Positions 51,701-61,627 of a stretch of DNA of 64,000 nucleotides are shown here, one piece after another. This DNA comes from Lysinibacter cavernae (GTDB taxonomy: Bacteria > Actinomycetota > Actinomycetes > Actinomycetales > Microbacteriaceae). How positions within the stretch are numbered: the first letter of the stretch is position 1; each line of letters begins with the position of its first letter. Under the pieces are notes generated by a model, which saw only the letters and a list, made by a program, of their open reading frames with translations, searched no databases and was not told the DNA's origin. A program made the translations under genes and the position numbers. The stretch is taken from the NCBI RefSeq assembly GCF_011758565.1, contig NZ_JAAMOX010000001.1, forward strand, positions 682,001-746,000, given 5' to 3'.

Positions 51701-53257
51701 GTGCCAGTGAGCCCCACTACTACGAGCACGTCGCCACAACACAGTAATCCTCTTCGATCTGCCGACGACAGTCGGCTGAACCGAATCGCAGGGCCAAGCG
51801 CCCTCGTGATCTTCGGTGTTACTGGCGACCTCTCACGCAAGAAACTCATGCCGGCGGTCTACGACCTTGCCAACCGCGGACTCCTTCCACCAGGATTCGC
51901 GCTCGTCGGGTTTGCCCGCCGTGACTGGGAAGATCAAGACTTCGAACGAGTTGTACACGACGCGGTCAAGCAGTACGCACGCACTCCCTTTAACGAGGAT
52001 GTGTGGGCCCAGCTCAAGCAGGGAATCCGTTTTGTGCAGGGCGAGTTTGACAACCCCGAATCCTTCGAAAAGCTCAGCGAAACCCTCGCAAAGCTCGATA
52101 CGGAACGTGGAACGATGGGCAACCACGCGTTCTACCTGTCAATTCCTCCGCGATCTTTCCCTGAAGTCACACAGCGACTTCGTGAGTCTGGCCTTGCCGA
52201 AGCTCAGGACGGCAGCTGGAGCCGAGTCGTGATCGAGAAGCCGTTCGGAAGCGATCTGCGCACCGCACGCGAACTCAATGCGGTTGTGGAGTCGGTCTTT
52301 CCGCCTGACGCCGTCTTCCGCATCGACCACTACCTTGGCAAGGAGACCGTTCAGAACATTCTTGCGCTGCGGTTTGCCAACCTCATGTACGAACCCATCT
52401 GGAACGCCGAGTACGTCGACCACGTACAGATCACCATGGCAGAGGACATCGGAGTTGGGGGCCGGGCAGGGTACTACGACGGCATCGGCGCGGCGCGCGA
52501 CGTTATCCAGAATCACCTCCTCCAGCTGCTTGCACTGACAGCGATGGAAAAGCCCGAAAGCTTCGAGGCATCAGATCTGCGCGAGCAGAAGGAGCGCGTT
52601 CTTGGTGCCGTTCGACTGCCAGAAGATCTTGCACACGCAACCGCTCGTGGCCAGTACACGGGTGGTTGGCAGGGTGGCGAACAGGTCATCGGTTTCCTCG
52701 ACGAGGACGGGATGAACCCCGAATCAATCACCGAAACCTATGCCGCGATGAAACTCGAGATTGATACCCCTCGCTGGGACGGCGTACCGTTCTATCTGCG
52801 TGCGGGAAAGCGTCTTGGCCGTCGGGTTACGGAGATTGCAGTGGTCTTCAAGCGACCAACCGACTCGCTCTTTGCTTCGAGTCAGAACTCAGATCTCGGA
52901 CAGAACGCGCTCGTTATCCGGGTCCAGCCGGATGAGGGTGTCACGATCCGCTTCGGCTCAAAGGTTCCCGGTCCGACAATGCGCGTTCGTGACGTCACGA
53001 TGGACTTCGGCTACGGCCACGCCTTTACCGAGGCGAGCCCTGAAGCATACGAACGACTCATCCTCGACGTATTGCTTGGCGACCCGCCGCTGTTCCCGCG
53101 TCACGAAGAGGTAGAACTCTCCTGGAAGATCCTCGACCCGATCGAGGAGTTCTGGGAGCAGAACGGAAAGCCAGAGCCCTACCGCCCCGGAACCTGGGGC
53201 CCACAATCGGCCGACGACCTGTTGGCTCGCGATGGAAGGACGTGGCGCCGCCCATGA
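51701..53257 (+). CDS. zwf: Glucose-6-phosphate dehydrogenase
   Basis: First enzyme of the oxidative pentose phosphate pathway, making 6-phosphogluconolactone and NADPH. 518 residues, GTG start. The coenzyme motif is VIFGVTGDLSRKKLMPAVYD (about 34-53). The substrate loops are IEKPFGSDLRTAREL (about 176) and the active site RIDHYLGKETVQN (about 207-219). The C-terminus contains LLARDGRTWRRP. It overlaps opcA by four bases. Confidence 0.96.
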   Translation: MPVSPTTTSTSPQHSNPLRSADDSRLNRIAGPSALVIFGVTGDLSRKKLMPAVYDLANRGLLPPGFALVGFARRDWEDQDFERVVHDAVKQYARTPFNEDVWAQLKQGIRFVQGEFDNPESFEKLSETLAKLDTERGTMGNHAFYLSIPPRSFPEVTQRLRESGLAEAQDGSWSRVVIEKPFGSDLRTARELNAVVESVFPPDAVFRIDHYLGKETVQNILALRFANLMYEPIWNAEYVDHVQITMAEDIGVGGRAGYYDGIGAARDVIQNHLLQLLALTAMEKPESFEASDLREQKERVLGAVRLPEDLAHATARGQYTGGWQGGEQVIGFLDEDGMNPESITETYAAMKLEIDTPRWDGVPFYLRAGKRLGRRVTEIAVVFKRPTDSLFASSQNSDLGQNALVIRVQPDEGVTIRFGSKVPGPTMRVRDVTMDFGYGHAFTEASPEAYERLILDVLLGDPPLFPRHEEVELSWKILDPIEEFWEQNGKPEPYRPGTWGPQSADDLLARDGRTWRRP

Positions 53258-54204
53258 TCGTAGAACTTCCCGATACAACCGTCAGCAACATCTCAAAGGC
53301 GCTTGTGCGCGTTCGCGAAGACGGCGGAGCCGTTGCCCTCGGACGGGTACTGACCCTCGTGATTTCGACGGATCCCGAACACCTTGAAGATGCGGTCCAG
53401 GCTGCAAACGACGCCTCACGAGAGCACCCGATGCGCGTGGTTGTTGTGGCTGTTGACCAAGGTGCCGAGCACATTGTTGAGGCCCGCATCGATGCACAGA
53501 TTCGTGTTGGAGGCGACGCCGGCGCGAGCGAGGTCATCATCCTGCACGCCTATGGCGCCGCGGCAAGTGACTCCGAGAGCCTCGTAACCGGACTTCTGCT
53601 GCCCGACACGCCCGTTGTGGTCTGGTGGGCTGGCGTCTGGCCAGGACACGCGTCTCAGACGTCGCTCGGAAAGATTGCGCAGCGTCGCATCACCGATGCC
53701 ACAACGCATCCTAATCCACAGCAGGCTCTTGTTGAGCTTGGCCAGAACTATTCCCCAGGTGACACTGACCTCTCGTGGTCTCGCATCACCCTGTGGCGGG
53801 CACAATTGGCAACCGTTCTTGACCAGCCGCCATTCGAGGCGGTTGAGGCGGTTGAGGTAAACGGATCCGTAGAGTCTCCCTCGACGACGCTCCTTGCCGC
53901 CTGGCTGTTCCAGCAGCTCGACGCGCCAGTGACTCACCACCTCCACCCAGACAAGTCTGGCGGATGGGGCGTTGATAGCGTTCAGCTGAAGCGGGCATCA
54001 GGCACGATTGAGCTGGAGCGAACGCACGACACTGTCGCGCAGTTGAGCGCGCCAGGCCAGCCAGTGCACGACCTCTCACTCCCCCGGCGCTCGCTCCGCG
54101 ACTGCCTTGCTGAGGAGCTTCGCCATCTCGATCCAGACGAGCTCTATGGTCGTGTCATCACCAACGGTGTCGCTGCGCTCACACACGAAAACGCAACGGC
54201 ATGA
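53254..54204 (+). CDS. opcA: Glucose-6-phosphate dehydrogenase assembly protein OpcA
   Basis: Activator of Zwf assembly, found in cyanobacteria and actinobacteria. 316 residues from the ATG at 53254, which overlaps the zwf stop (ATGA). It is built of repeating beta-alpha units without a known catalytic motif. Conserved points are VVVWWAGVWPG (about 123-133) and AAWLFQQLDAPVTHH (about 212). Its place directly after zwf and before pgl is diagnostic. Confidence 0.94.
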   Translation: MIVELPDTTVSNISKALVRVREDGGAVALGRVLTLVISTDPEHLEDAVQAANDASREHPMRVVVVAVDQGAEHIVEARIDAQIRVGGDAGASEVIILHAYGAAASDSESLVTGLLLPDTPVVVWWAGVWPGHASQTSLGKIAQRRITDATTHPNPQQALVELGQNYSPGDTDLSWSRITLWRAQLATVLDQPPFEAVEAVEVNGSVESPSTTLLAAWLFQQLDAPVTHHLHPDKSGGWGVDSVQLKRASGTIELERTHDTVAQLSAPGQPVHDLSLPRRSLRDCLAEELRHLDPDELYGRVITNGVAALTHENATA

Positions 54205-54923
54205 CGGCCGCGCGCGAAATCGTAATCAGTGAGTCCCTCGACGCCGCAGCTGTAGCTGCCGCTGAGCGCTTCATCCGCGTCCTGACCGAAGTACAGGCTG
54301 CAGGCCGGGCGCCGCAGGTTGTACTCACCGGAGGAACCCTCGGCATCAAGGTGCTGGAGGCAACGGGCTCCAGTGCCGCCGCCTCTCGCGTCGATTGGAG
54401 CAACGTCGACCTCTACTGGGGCGATGAGCGTTGGATGCCAAACGGTCACGCGGACCGAAACGATGAGCAGGCTCGCGAGGGATTCCTCGAGGCGCTTTCC
54501 ATTCCAACTGACCGCATCCACCGCTTTCCCGCAAGCGATGACGGGCTCACGCTCGACGAAGCAGCAGTTCGCTATTCAGCCACGATCGCACCAGCGATGT
54601 TAGCCGGGTTCGACGTTGTGTTCCTTGGCGTTGGTCCTGACGGACACGTCGCTTCGTTGTTTCCTGCACGCCCGGACCTCACCGACGCAACCGACCCGGT
54701 GATCGCCGTTCGCAATTCACCGAAGCCGCCACCCGAACGCCTGTCGCTGACGATTCCACTCATCAACACCGCTCACCGTGTGTGGCTGCTGTGCACCGGA
54801 GCGCCAAAGCGCGAAGCGTATGCCAACGTTCTGGCAAACGTTGGCGCAGAGACCGCGCCAGCCGCCGTAGTTCGTGGCACCGACGAGACGGTCATCTTTG
54901 CCGACACCGAGGTGCTCGGCTAG
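54201..54923 (+). CDS. pgl: 6-phosphogluconolactonase
   Basis: Hydrolyses 6-phosphogluconolactone to 6-phosphogluconate. 240 residues. Motifs are TGGTLGIKVLEA (about 43), YWGDERWMPNGHADRN (about 72-87) and FLGVGPDGHVASLFPA (about 141-156), as in DevB-type Pgl. ATGA overlap with opcA. It is the last gene of the operon; gnd is not in the window. Confidence 0.95.
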   Translation: MTAAREIVISESLDAAAVAAAERFIRVLTEVQAAGRAPQVVLTGGTLGIKVLEATGSSAAASRVDWSNVDLYWGDERWMPNGHADRNDEQAREGFLEALSIPTDRIHRFPASDDGLTLDEAAVRYSATIAPAMLAGFDVVFLGVGPDGHVASLFPARPDLTDATDPVIAVRNSPKPPPERLSLTIPLINTAHRVWLLCTGAPKREAYANVLANVGAETAPAAVVRGTDETVIFADTEVLG

Positions 54924-54941
54924 CGCCGATACAGAGAACAA

Positions 54942-54975
54942 AAAGGCCCCACAACAGAAATGTTGTGGGGCCTTT
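54942..54975. terminator. Terminator between the two carbon-metabolism operons
   Basis: AAAGGCCCCACAACA (54942-54956) pairs with TGTTGTGGGGCCTTT (54961-54975) around a GAAA loop. It serves pgl on the plus strand and the rbpA copy on the minus strand. Confidence 0.9.
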
Positions 54976-54997
54976 CGTTTGAATCTTATTGCGTGGG

Positions 54998-55360
54998 CTA
55001 GGCCTTGACCGTTCCACGACGGATGCGCAGCTGACGAAGCGCATCCTCAAGCAGTTCTTCTGCCTCAGCCTCGGTGCGACGTTCCTTCACGTAGGCCAGG
55101 TGAGTCTTGTATGGCTCAAGCTTGGTGATCTGCGGAGGGTTCTCCTTGTCACGACCGGCTGGAAGACCAGACGACGGGCAGTCAATGCTCTCTGGAATCT
55201 CTTCGTCTGGAACATTGGCCGCAAAGTGGCGAACCGTCTCGTTGCCGAGGGCGTCCCAGTACGAAATGGTGATTCGTTCTGCCTGAAAACCGTGGTCTTG
55301 CTCACCCATTGGGCCAGAGCCCACGCGTGAACCTCGAATTGCGCTACCGCCAGATGCCAT
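54998..55360 (-). CDS. RNA polymerase-binding protein RbpA (copy 2)
   Basis: Second RbpA-family protein, 120 residues. The opening is GSAIRGSRVGSGPMGEQD (about 5-22), with a core ISYWDALGNETVRHFAANVP (about 32-51), a Pro/Asp-rich loop and the sigma-binding helix region THLAYVKERRTEAEAEELL (about 84-102), RQLRIRRG. The TxLxxxxERR helix places it in the family, but only the first and last parts closely match copy 1 at 6457. One cysteine (SIDCPS) is present, so no zinc site. It is the last gene of the gap-pgk-tpiA-secG-rbpA run, sharing one base with the end of secG. Confidence 0.85.
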   Translation of the reverse strand: MASGGSAIRGSRVGSGPMGEQDHGFQAERITISYWDALGNETVRHFAANVPDEEIPESIDCPSSGLPAGRDKENPPQITKLEPYKTHLAYVKERRTEAEAEELLEDALRQLRIRRGTVKA

Positions 55361-55611
55361 TACAACCCCGTATCAAATTTAGTGATGATGCCAAGGACAA
55401 CGATCACGGCGAACCAGACAAGGCCAAGAATGACCGTGATGCGGTTGAGGTTACGCTCAGCAACGCCGGATGAACCGAGGCTGGACGTCATTCCACCACC
55501 GAACATGTCTGACAGACCGCCCCCTCGACCTTTGTGAAGCAGGATAAGCATGGTCAGCAAGAGGCTCGTAATACCGAGCACAATCTGCAGAATGACCTGA
55601 AGGATTTCCAC
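55360..55611 (-). CDS. secG: Preprotein translocase subunit SecG
   Basis: Small subunit of the SecYEG channel, 83 residues. Two membrane helices (about 4-24 and 58-78) flank the conserved loop HKGRGGGLSDMFGGGMTSSL (about 27-46). It is downstream of tpiA, the order standard in Gram-positive and actinobacterial genomes. Confidence 0.95.
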   Translation of the reverse strand: MEILQVILQIVLGITSLLLTMLILLHKGRGGGLSDMFGGGMTSSLGSSGVAERNLNRITVILGLVWFAVIVVLGIITKFDTGL

Positions 55612-55700
55612 CGAAGAGAACCTTTCATCAGTTGGAGGGCACGTCGCGGTCGACGTTTAGACCACAGCCCAGTATACGTGATGGATGAAGACCAGTGCGA

Positions 55701-56504
55701 CTACACGCCGACGTGCTTCTTGAACTGCACAATACGCGAGAACTCATCGATCGCGAGGCTTGCTCCACCAACGAGTGCGCCATCCACGTTTGGCTCACGC
55801 ATGAAGCGCGCGATGTTGTCCGACTTCACCGAACCGCCATAGAGGATACGCGTCGCAGCAGCGCGGTCGTCGCCAAGCACTTCGGCGATCACAGCGCGAA
55901 GGGCAGCGGCCACTTGCTCTGCCTGCTCTGCGGTTGCTGCCTGACCCGAACCGATTGCCCAAACGGGCTCGTAGGCAACAACAATCTCGTCACTAGCCTT
56001 GAGGTGAGAGAGAATCTCGCGGAGCTGCGCGACGGGTACGGCGCTTGGTCCGTGCTCTTCGAGGTCCTCTGCGGTCTCGCCAACGCAGATGACGGGAACG
56101 ATACCGTGGCGAACGGCAGCCGCCGACTTGGCTCCAACGATGGCGTCGGTCTCACCGTGCAGCTGACGACGCTCCGAGTGTCCGACAATTGCGTACTGCA
56201 CGTCAAGACGCGAAAGGAACGCGCCAGAGACCTCACCCGTGTATGCACCGGAGTCGTGCTCCGAGATGTCCTGCGAGCCAAAGCCAAGCTCCAGCTTGTC
56301 TGCTGAGATGAGCGTCTGCACCGATCGGAGGTCGGTGAACGGCGGGAACACCGACACCTCGACCTGGCTAAAGTCATGTTTTGCGTCGCCGAGGCTCCAC
56401 GAGAGCTTCTGCACAAAGGCGATGGCCTGGAGGTGGTCCAGGTTCATCTTCCAGTTGCCCGCGATCAGCGGGGTGCGCGTTGCCTGTGCGTTGTCGTTTA
56501 CCAT
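55701..56504 (-). CDS. tpiA: Triosephosphate isomerase
   Basis: Interconverts dihydroxyacetone phosphate and glyceraldehyde-3-phosphate. 267 residues. The catalytic lysine is in AGNWKMNLD (about 17), His in IVGHSERRQ (about 103), and Glu in VVAYEPVWAIGSGQAAT (about 176), with the phosphate loop ILYGGSVKSDN (about 221). The start overlaps the pgk stop by seven bases. A gap of 89 bases separates it from secG. Confidence 0.96.
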   Translation of the reverse strand: MVNDNAQATRTPLIAGNWKMNLDHLQAIAFVQKLSWSLGDAKHDFSQVEVSVFPPFTDLRSVQTLISADKLELGFGSQDISEHDSGAYTGEVSGAFLSRLDVQYAIVGHSERRQLHGETDAIVGAKSAAAVRHGIVPVICVGETAEDLEEHGPSAVPVAQLREILSHLKASDEIVVAYEPVWAIGSGQAATAEQAEQVAAALRAVIAEVLGDDRAAATRILYGGSVKSDNIARFMREPNVDGALVGGASLAIDEFSRIVQFKKHVGV

Positions 56505-57709
56505 CCCAATACCTCCAACCCCGGGAGCTTCTTGCCCTCGAGGAACTCAAGACTGGCGCCTCCGCCGGTCGAAATGTGACCAAACTGATCGTCGCTGAAG
56601 CCCAGCTGACGAACTGCGGCAGCGGAGTCTCCGCCACCTACTACTGCCAGTCCCTGCACGTCAGTGAGGGCACTGGCGACGGCACGTGTGCCGCCTGCAA
56701 ACGCTTCGAACTCGAACACGCCCATTGGGCCGTTCCAGAACACAGTGTCGGAAGCCCTGATGGCTGACGCAAACGTCTCTGCCGTCTCTGGCCCGATGTC
56801 AAGGCCAATGCCAGCATCACCAAAGGCGGTGTCCGCGATGGCGTCAGCAGGGGCAACGACGTGCTCGGCGTCAGGCGCGAACGCGTTCGCGACGACCACA
56901 TCGGTTGGCAGGAGGATGGTGACACCACGCTGCTCTGCTTCGGCAAGGTATCCGCGTACGGTTTCGAATTGATCTTCTTCGAGCAGGCTCGATGCAACCT
57001 TGTGGCCCTGAGCAGCAAGGAAGGTAAACAGCATTCCGCCGCCGATGAGCAGCGTATCTACGCGCGGCAAGAGGTGACCGATGACACCAAGCTTGTCGGA
57101 AACTTTTGAGCCGCCGAGCACAACGGCGTATGGACGCTTTGGATTTTCGGTGAGGCGATCGAGCACCTCAAGTTCGGTAGTAATAAGTTGACCAGCAGCG
57201 CTCGGCAGCGCCTTGGCCAGTTCGTACACGCTCGCCTGCTTACGGTGCACAACTCCAAAGCCGTCCGAAATGAACGCGTCGCCCAGCTGTGCCAGTTTGG
57301 CGGCGAATGCTGTCCGCTCGTCGGCATCCTTTGACGTTTCATCGGCGTTAAAACGTAGGTTCTCGAGAACAAGGATCTGCCCGTCGTTCAGCTTGGCAGC
57401 GGCAGAGGTCGCTTCCTTGCCAACGGTGTCTGCCGCAAACAAGACCGGGGCATCCACCAGTTCTGCAAGCCGCTTTGCAACGGGTGCAAGCGAGTACTCG
57501 GCCGCTGGCTCGCCGTTTGGGCGCCCGAGGTGGCTGATCACAATCACCTTTGCACCCTCAGCGACAAGGGCCTGCAACGTTGGAAGGGAGGCTCGGATAC
57601 GGCCGTCATCGGTTATCACTCCCCCGCTCAAGGGAACGTTCAGATCACACCGAACGATGACACGCTTGCCAGAGAGGGAGCCCAAGGACTCACGGGTACG
57701 AATCGACAC
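56498..57709 (-). CDS. pgk: Phosphoglycerate kinase
   Basis: Transfers phosphate between 1,3-bisphosphoglycerate and ADP. 403 residues from the GTG at 57709 (VSIRTRESLGSL), which matches the usual Pgk opening; an ATG at 57742 would add 11 residues. Motifs are VIVRCDLNVPLS (about 18), HLGRPNGEP (about 60), VVLGGSKVSDKLGVI (about 196) and VVGGGDSAAAV (about 370). It lies between gap and tpiA. Confidence 0.94.
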   Translation of the reverse strand: MSIRTRESLGSLSGKRVIVRCDLNVPLSGGVITDDGRIRASLPTLQALVAEGAKVIVISHLGRPNGEPAAEYSLAPVAKRLAELVDAPVLFAADTVGKEATSAAAKLNDGQILVLENLRFNADETSKDADERTAFAAKLAQLGDAFISDGFGVVHRKQASVYELAKALPSAAGQLITTELEVLDRLTENPKRPYAVVLGGSKVSDKLGVIGHLLPRVDTLLIGGGMLFTFLAAQGHKVASSLLEEDQFETVRGYLAEAEQRGVTILLPTDVVVANAFAPDAEHVVAPADAIADTAFGDAGIGLDIGPETAETFASAIRASDTVFWNGPMGVFEFEAFAGGTRAVASALTDVQGLAVVGGGDSAAAVRQLGFSDDQFGHISTGGGASLEFLEGKKLPGLEVLGW

Positions 57710-57739
57710 TGTTACTACTTTCGACGAGAAAACATGGGA

Positions 57740-57781
57740 CATCGCTGGCTCGGCAGAAGAACTCGTACCGAGCCAGCGATG
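57740..57781 (-). promoter_or_regulatory. Hairpin between gap and pgk
   Basis: CATCGCTGGCTCGG (57740-57753) is perfectly complementary to CCGAGCCAGCGATG (57768-57781) with a 14-base loop. It begins about ten bases after the gap stop and ends about 30 before the pgk start. It may terminate part of the gap message or protect its 3' end, letting gap be made in excess of pgk. Confidence 0.55.
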
Positions 57782-57790
57782 AGGTGTTAC

Positions 57791-58843
<1,053 letters not shown>

Positions 58844-58907
58844 TCATGGTTAAAGCGCGCTGGCCGATGACCGAAGTCAACGGCCAGCGCGTTTCAACAA
58901 CTAATGA

Positions 58908-59528
58908 CTAGACCACAAGGCCGGGGGTCTGCGCACGCGCAGCCGCAAGGCGCTTCTCAACATCGTTCCAGTTGACAATGTTCCAGAATGCCTTCACGTA
59001 GTCGGCACGAACATTGCGGTAGTCAAGGTAGTAGGCGTGCTCCCACACGTCGAGAAGGAGCAGCGGAACGGTTCCAACAGGGAAGTTCGCCTGCTGGTCA
59101 AAGAACTGGTGGATGTTGGCACGCTGGCCAACGGTGTCCCAGGTCAGTGCGGCCCATCCGGAACCCTGCACACCCAGCGCCGTAGCGGTGAAGTGAGCGG
59201 TGAACTTATCAAACGAGCCGAAGAAGTCATCAATTGCGGATGCAACCTCACCGGTGGGCTTGTCGCCACCGTCTGGCGAGAGGTTGTTCCAGAACACCGT
59301 GTGGTTGACGTGTCCACCGAGGTTGAAGGCGAGGTCTTTTTCGAGCTTGTTTACGTTCGCGAGGTTTCCCGAGTCACGAGCTTCGGCCAGCTGATCGAGG
59401 GCGGTGTTTGCGCCCGTCACGTATGCAGCGTGGTGTTTGTCGTGGTGCAGCTCCATGATCGCGCCGCTGATGTGCGGTTCGAGGGCGGAGTAATCGTAGG
59501 GTAGGTCGGCAAGCGTATAAGTAGCCAA
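58908..59528 (-). CDS. sodA: Superoxide dismutase (Mn/Fe family)
   Basis: Converts superoxide to H2O2 and O2. 206 residues, matching the family length, if started at the TTG at 59528 ([20 protein letters not shown]); AAGGAG ends nine bases upstream. The ATG at 59537 directly abuts the AAGGAG and is a poor start. Metal ligands are His in [13 protein letters not shown] (about 24-30), His in [10 protein letters not shown] (about 75), and Asp/His in [14 protein letters not shown] (about 163-167). Whether the metal is Mn or Fe is not settled here. It lies between whiA and gap. Confidence 0.95.
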   Translation of the reverse strand: MATYTLADLPYDYSALEPHISGAIMELHHDKHHAAYVTGANTALDQLAEARDSGNLANVNKLEKDLAFNLGGHVNHTVFWNNLSPDGGDKPTGEVASAIDDFFGSFDKFTAHFTATALGVQGSGWAALTWDTVGQRANIHQFFDQQANFPVGTVPLLLLDVWEHAYYLDYRNVRADYVKAFWNIVNWNDVEKRLAAARAQTPGLVV

Positions 59529-59594
59529 ATTGCTCATCTCCTTGATGTGAATAATCACGCGCGCAGAATCCTGCACGTTGAACTCTAATCTTAT

Positions 59595-60578
59595 CTAAAG
59601 ATCGTCGAGGTCTGCGGGTAAACTCGCCTCGGTTCCTGGGATACCCCGCACCTGGGCTTCTTTGTCGGCCATGGCAAGCAGTCGACGGATGCGACCGGCA
59701 ACGGCATCCTTCGTCATGGGTGGATCGGCGTGCGAACCAAGCTCATCGAGGCTTGCTTCCTTGTGAGCCAACCGAAGTTCGCCGGCGTAGCGGAGATGGT
59801 CAGGAACGCCGGCACCCAGGATTTCGAGGGCACGATCGACCCGGGCGCAAGCGGCAACGGCAGCCTGAGCTGAGCGACGCAAATTTGCGTCATCAAAGTT
59901 CACAAGACGGTTGGCGGTTGCCCGAACTTCACGACGCTGACGCATCGTTTCCCATTCCTGAACCGTGCGGGTTGCGCCCATGAGCGTGAGCATCTGCGCG
60001 ATGGCCTCGCCCTCACGGATGACGACCTTATGGATGCCGCGAACCTCACGGCTCTTTGCGGGCACGCCAAGACGCCCAGCGGCACCAACAAGCGCCATCG
60101 CGCTCTCGTTGGTTGGGCAGCTGACCTCAAGGCTTGACGAACGGCCAGGATCGGTGAGCGCACCCTGCGCGAGAAAGGCTCCACGCCAAACAGCAGCAAG
60201 CTCTTCGGTGGTTCCCGTCGTGAGACGGTTCGGCAGCCCACGGATCGGGCGGCGGCGAGCGTCAAGCAACCCGGTCTGACGAGCGAGTGTTTCTCCGCCC
60301 TCGATAACGCGAACAAGATAGCCGGGAGCACCCTTTCGAGAGGTCCCCTGCGTCTGGGCGGTCGCGGTGCTGCGCACTCCGTAGACCTCGGCAAGGTCTT
60401 TCCGAACGCGGCGAACGATTACTGGAGTGTCGAGCTCTGATTCAAGGGCGATGCGCCCTGAAATGGTATGCAGACCACCCGAGAACCGCAGAATAGTTGC
60501 CACCTCGGCAACGCGTACCGTGGTTTTGCCCACGTCAATACGGGCAAGTTCATCTTTAACCTCGGCTGTCAGCGCCAA
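59595..60578 (-). CDS. whiA: Sporulation-type transcription regulator WhiA
   Basis: DNA-binding regulator with a degenerate LAGLIDADG homing-endonuclease fold at the N-terminus (about 1-215) and a C-terminal helix-turn-helix (about 225-315, [20 protein letters not shown]). 327 residues. Conserved segments are [20 protein letters not shown] (about 113-132) and [18 protein letters not shown] (about 222-239). In streptomycetes it works with WhiB in cell division control; in non-sporulating Microbacteriaceae it is a general division-related regulator. No yvcK-like gene lies between it and rapZ. Confidence 0.95.
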   Translation of the reverse strand: MALTAEVKDELARIDVGKTTVRVAEVATILRFSGGLHTISGRIALESELDTPVIVRRVRKDLAEVYGVRSTATAQTQGTSRKGAPGYLVRVIEGGETLARQTGLLDARRRPIRGLPNRLTTGTTEELAAVWRGAFLAQGALTDPGRSSSLEVSCPTNESAMALVGAAGRLGVPAKSREVRGIHKVVIREGEAIAQMLTLMGATRTVQEWETMRQRREVRATANRLVNFDDANLRRSAQAAVAACARVDRALEILGAGVPDHLRYAGELRLAHKEASLDELGSHADPPMTKDAVAGRIRRLLAMADKEAQVRGIPGTEASLPADLDDL

Positions 60579-60709
60579 CCTTAAAACTCCTTCGAACGGT
60601 GTGCACGCACACCACTAAATAACTTACGGGTCGCGGGTCGTTGAACGACCAGTGTAATCGCGACTAGCTACCTGCGAACGCTATTATTCGCGGCTACATC
60701 GTGTGACTG

Positions 60710-61585
60710 TTACTCACGACCAAGGTCGCGGTGCTTCACGTGGACAACAACCCCTGGGAGGTTCTGAAAACGATCAGCAAGCTCCCGCGCCACGGCTACT
60801 GATCGGTGCTTTCCGCCAGTACAGCCAACTGCCACTGTAGCGTGTCGTTTGTTTTCTCGCTGGTACCCGGCGAAGACGGGGGCAAGAGCTTCGGAGTATT
60901 TCTCAATGAATTCACCGGCTCCCTCACGCGAGAGAACAAATTCCTTCACCGCCTGATCCGCGCCGGTGAGGCCGCGAAGCTCTGGAATCCAGAACGGGTT
61001 TGGCAAGAAACGGACGTCAGCGACCAGGTCAACATCCGTTGGGATGCCGTATTTGAATCCGAAGCTCATCACCGTGAGTTGCAGCGCGGGGTCGTCTGAA
61101 CTTGAGAACATCTCGTGAGTCGCGGACGCGAGCTGGTGGATGTTGAAATTGGAGGTATCGATGACCACGTCGCTTGACGCGCGCAACTCGCGGAGTCGCT
61201 CGCGCTCACGGTGGATGCCGTCGAGCAGAGTGCCCTCGCCCTGAAGCGGATGCGGCCGACGAACGGACTCAAAGCGGCGCACAAGTACATCGTCGGTTGC
61301 TTCAAGGAAAATAACGCGAACCTGCGAACCATCACGCAGGTCGTTAATGATTGGCTGGATGTCGTGGAACAGATCACGACCGCGCACATCAATAACGGCG
61401 GCGATTTTGGGCAGGGTATCACTCGCTTTGTCAGCCAGGTCAGCCAGCGGGCGAAGCATTTGAGGCGGGAGGTTATCAACCACATACCAGCCGAGGTCCT
61501 CAAGCGCGTTGGCAACCGTTGAGCGGCCTGCTCCCGACATTCCCGTCACAATCAGAACTTCTTGCTGCGTGGCAGATTCCGACAT
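60710..61585 (-). CDS. rapZ: RNase adapter/nucleotide-binding protein RapZ
   Basis: P-loop protein of the RapZ/YvcJ family. 291 residues from the ATG at 61585 (a GTG two codons upstream is also possible). Walker A is [15 protein letters not shown] (about 14-28), then the conserved DVRGRDLF (about 69), [15 protein letters not shown] (about 187-201) and [13 protein letters not shown] (about 260-272). In proteobacteria it guides decay of the GlmZ small RNA; in actinobacteria the partner is not known from sequence. Its neighbours uvrC and whiA are the conserved Gram-positive order. Confidence 0.94.
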   Translation of the reverse strand: MSESATQQEVLIVTGMSGAGRSTVANALEDLGWYVVDNLPPQMLRPLADLADKASDTLPKIAAVIDVRGRDLFHDIQPIINDLRDGSQVRVIFLEATDDVLVRRFESVRRPHPLQGEGTLLDGIHRERERLRELRASSDVVIDTSNFNIHQLASATHEMFSSSDDPALQLTVMSFGFKYGIPTDVDLVADVRFLPNPFWIPELRGLTGADQAVKEFVLSREGAGEFIEKYSEALAPVFAGYQRENKRHATVAVGCTGGKHRSVAVARELADRFQNLPGVVVHVKHRDLGRE

Positions 61586-61627
61586 GTTCACCGCTCTCTC
61601 ATTAGGTATGGGTCTCTGTGGTCAAGC

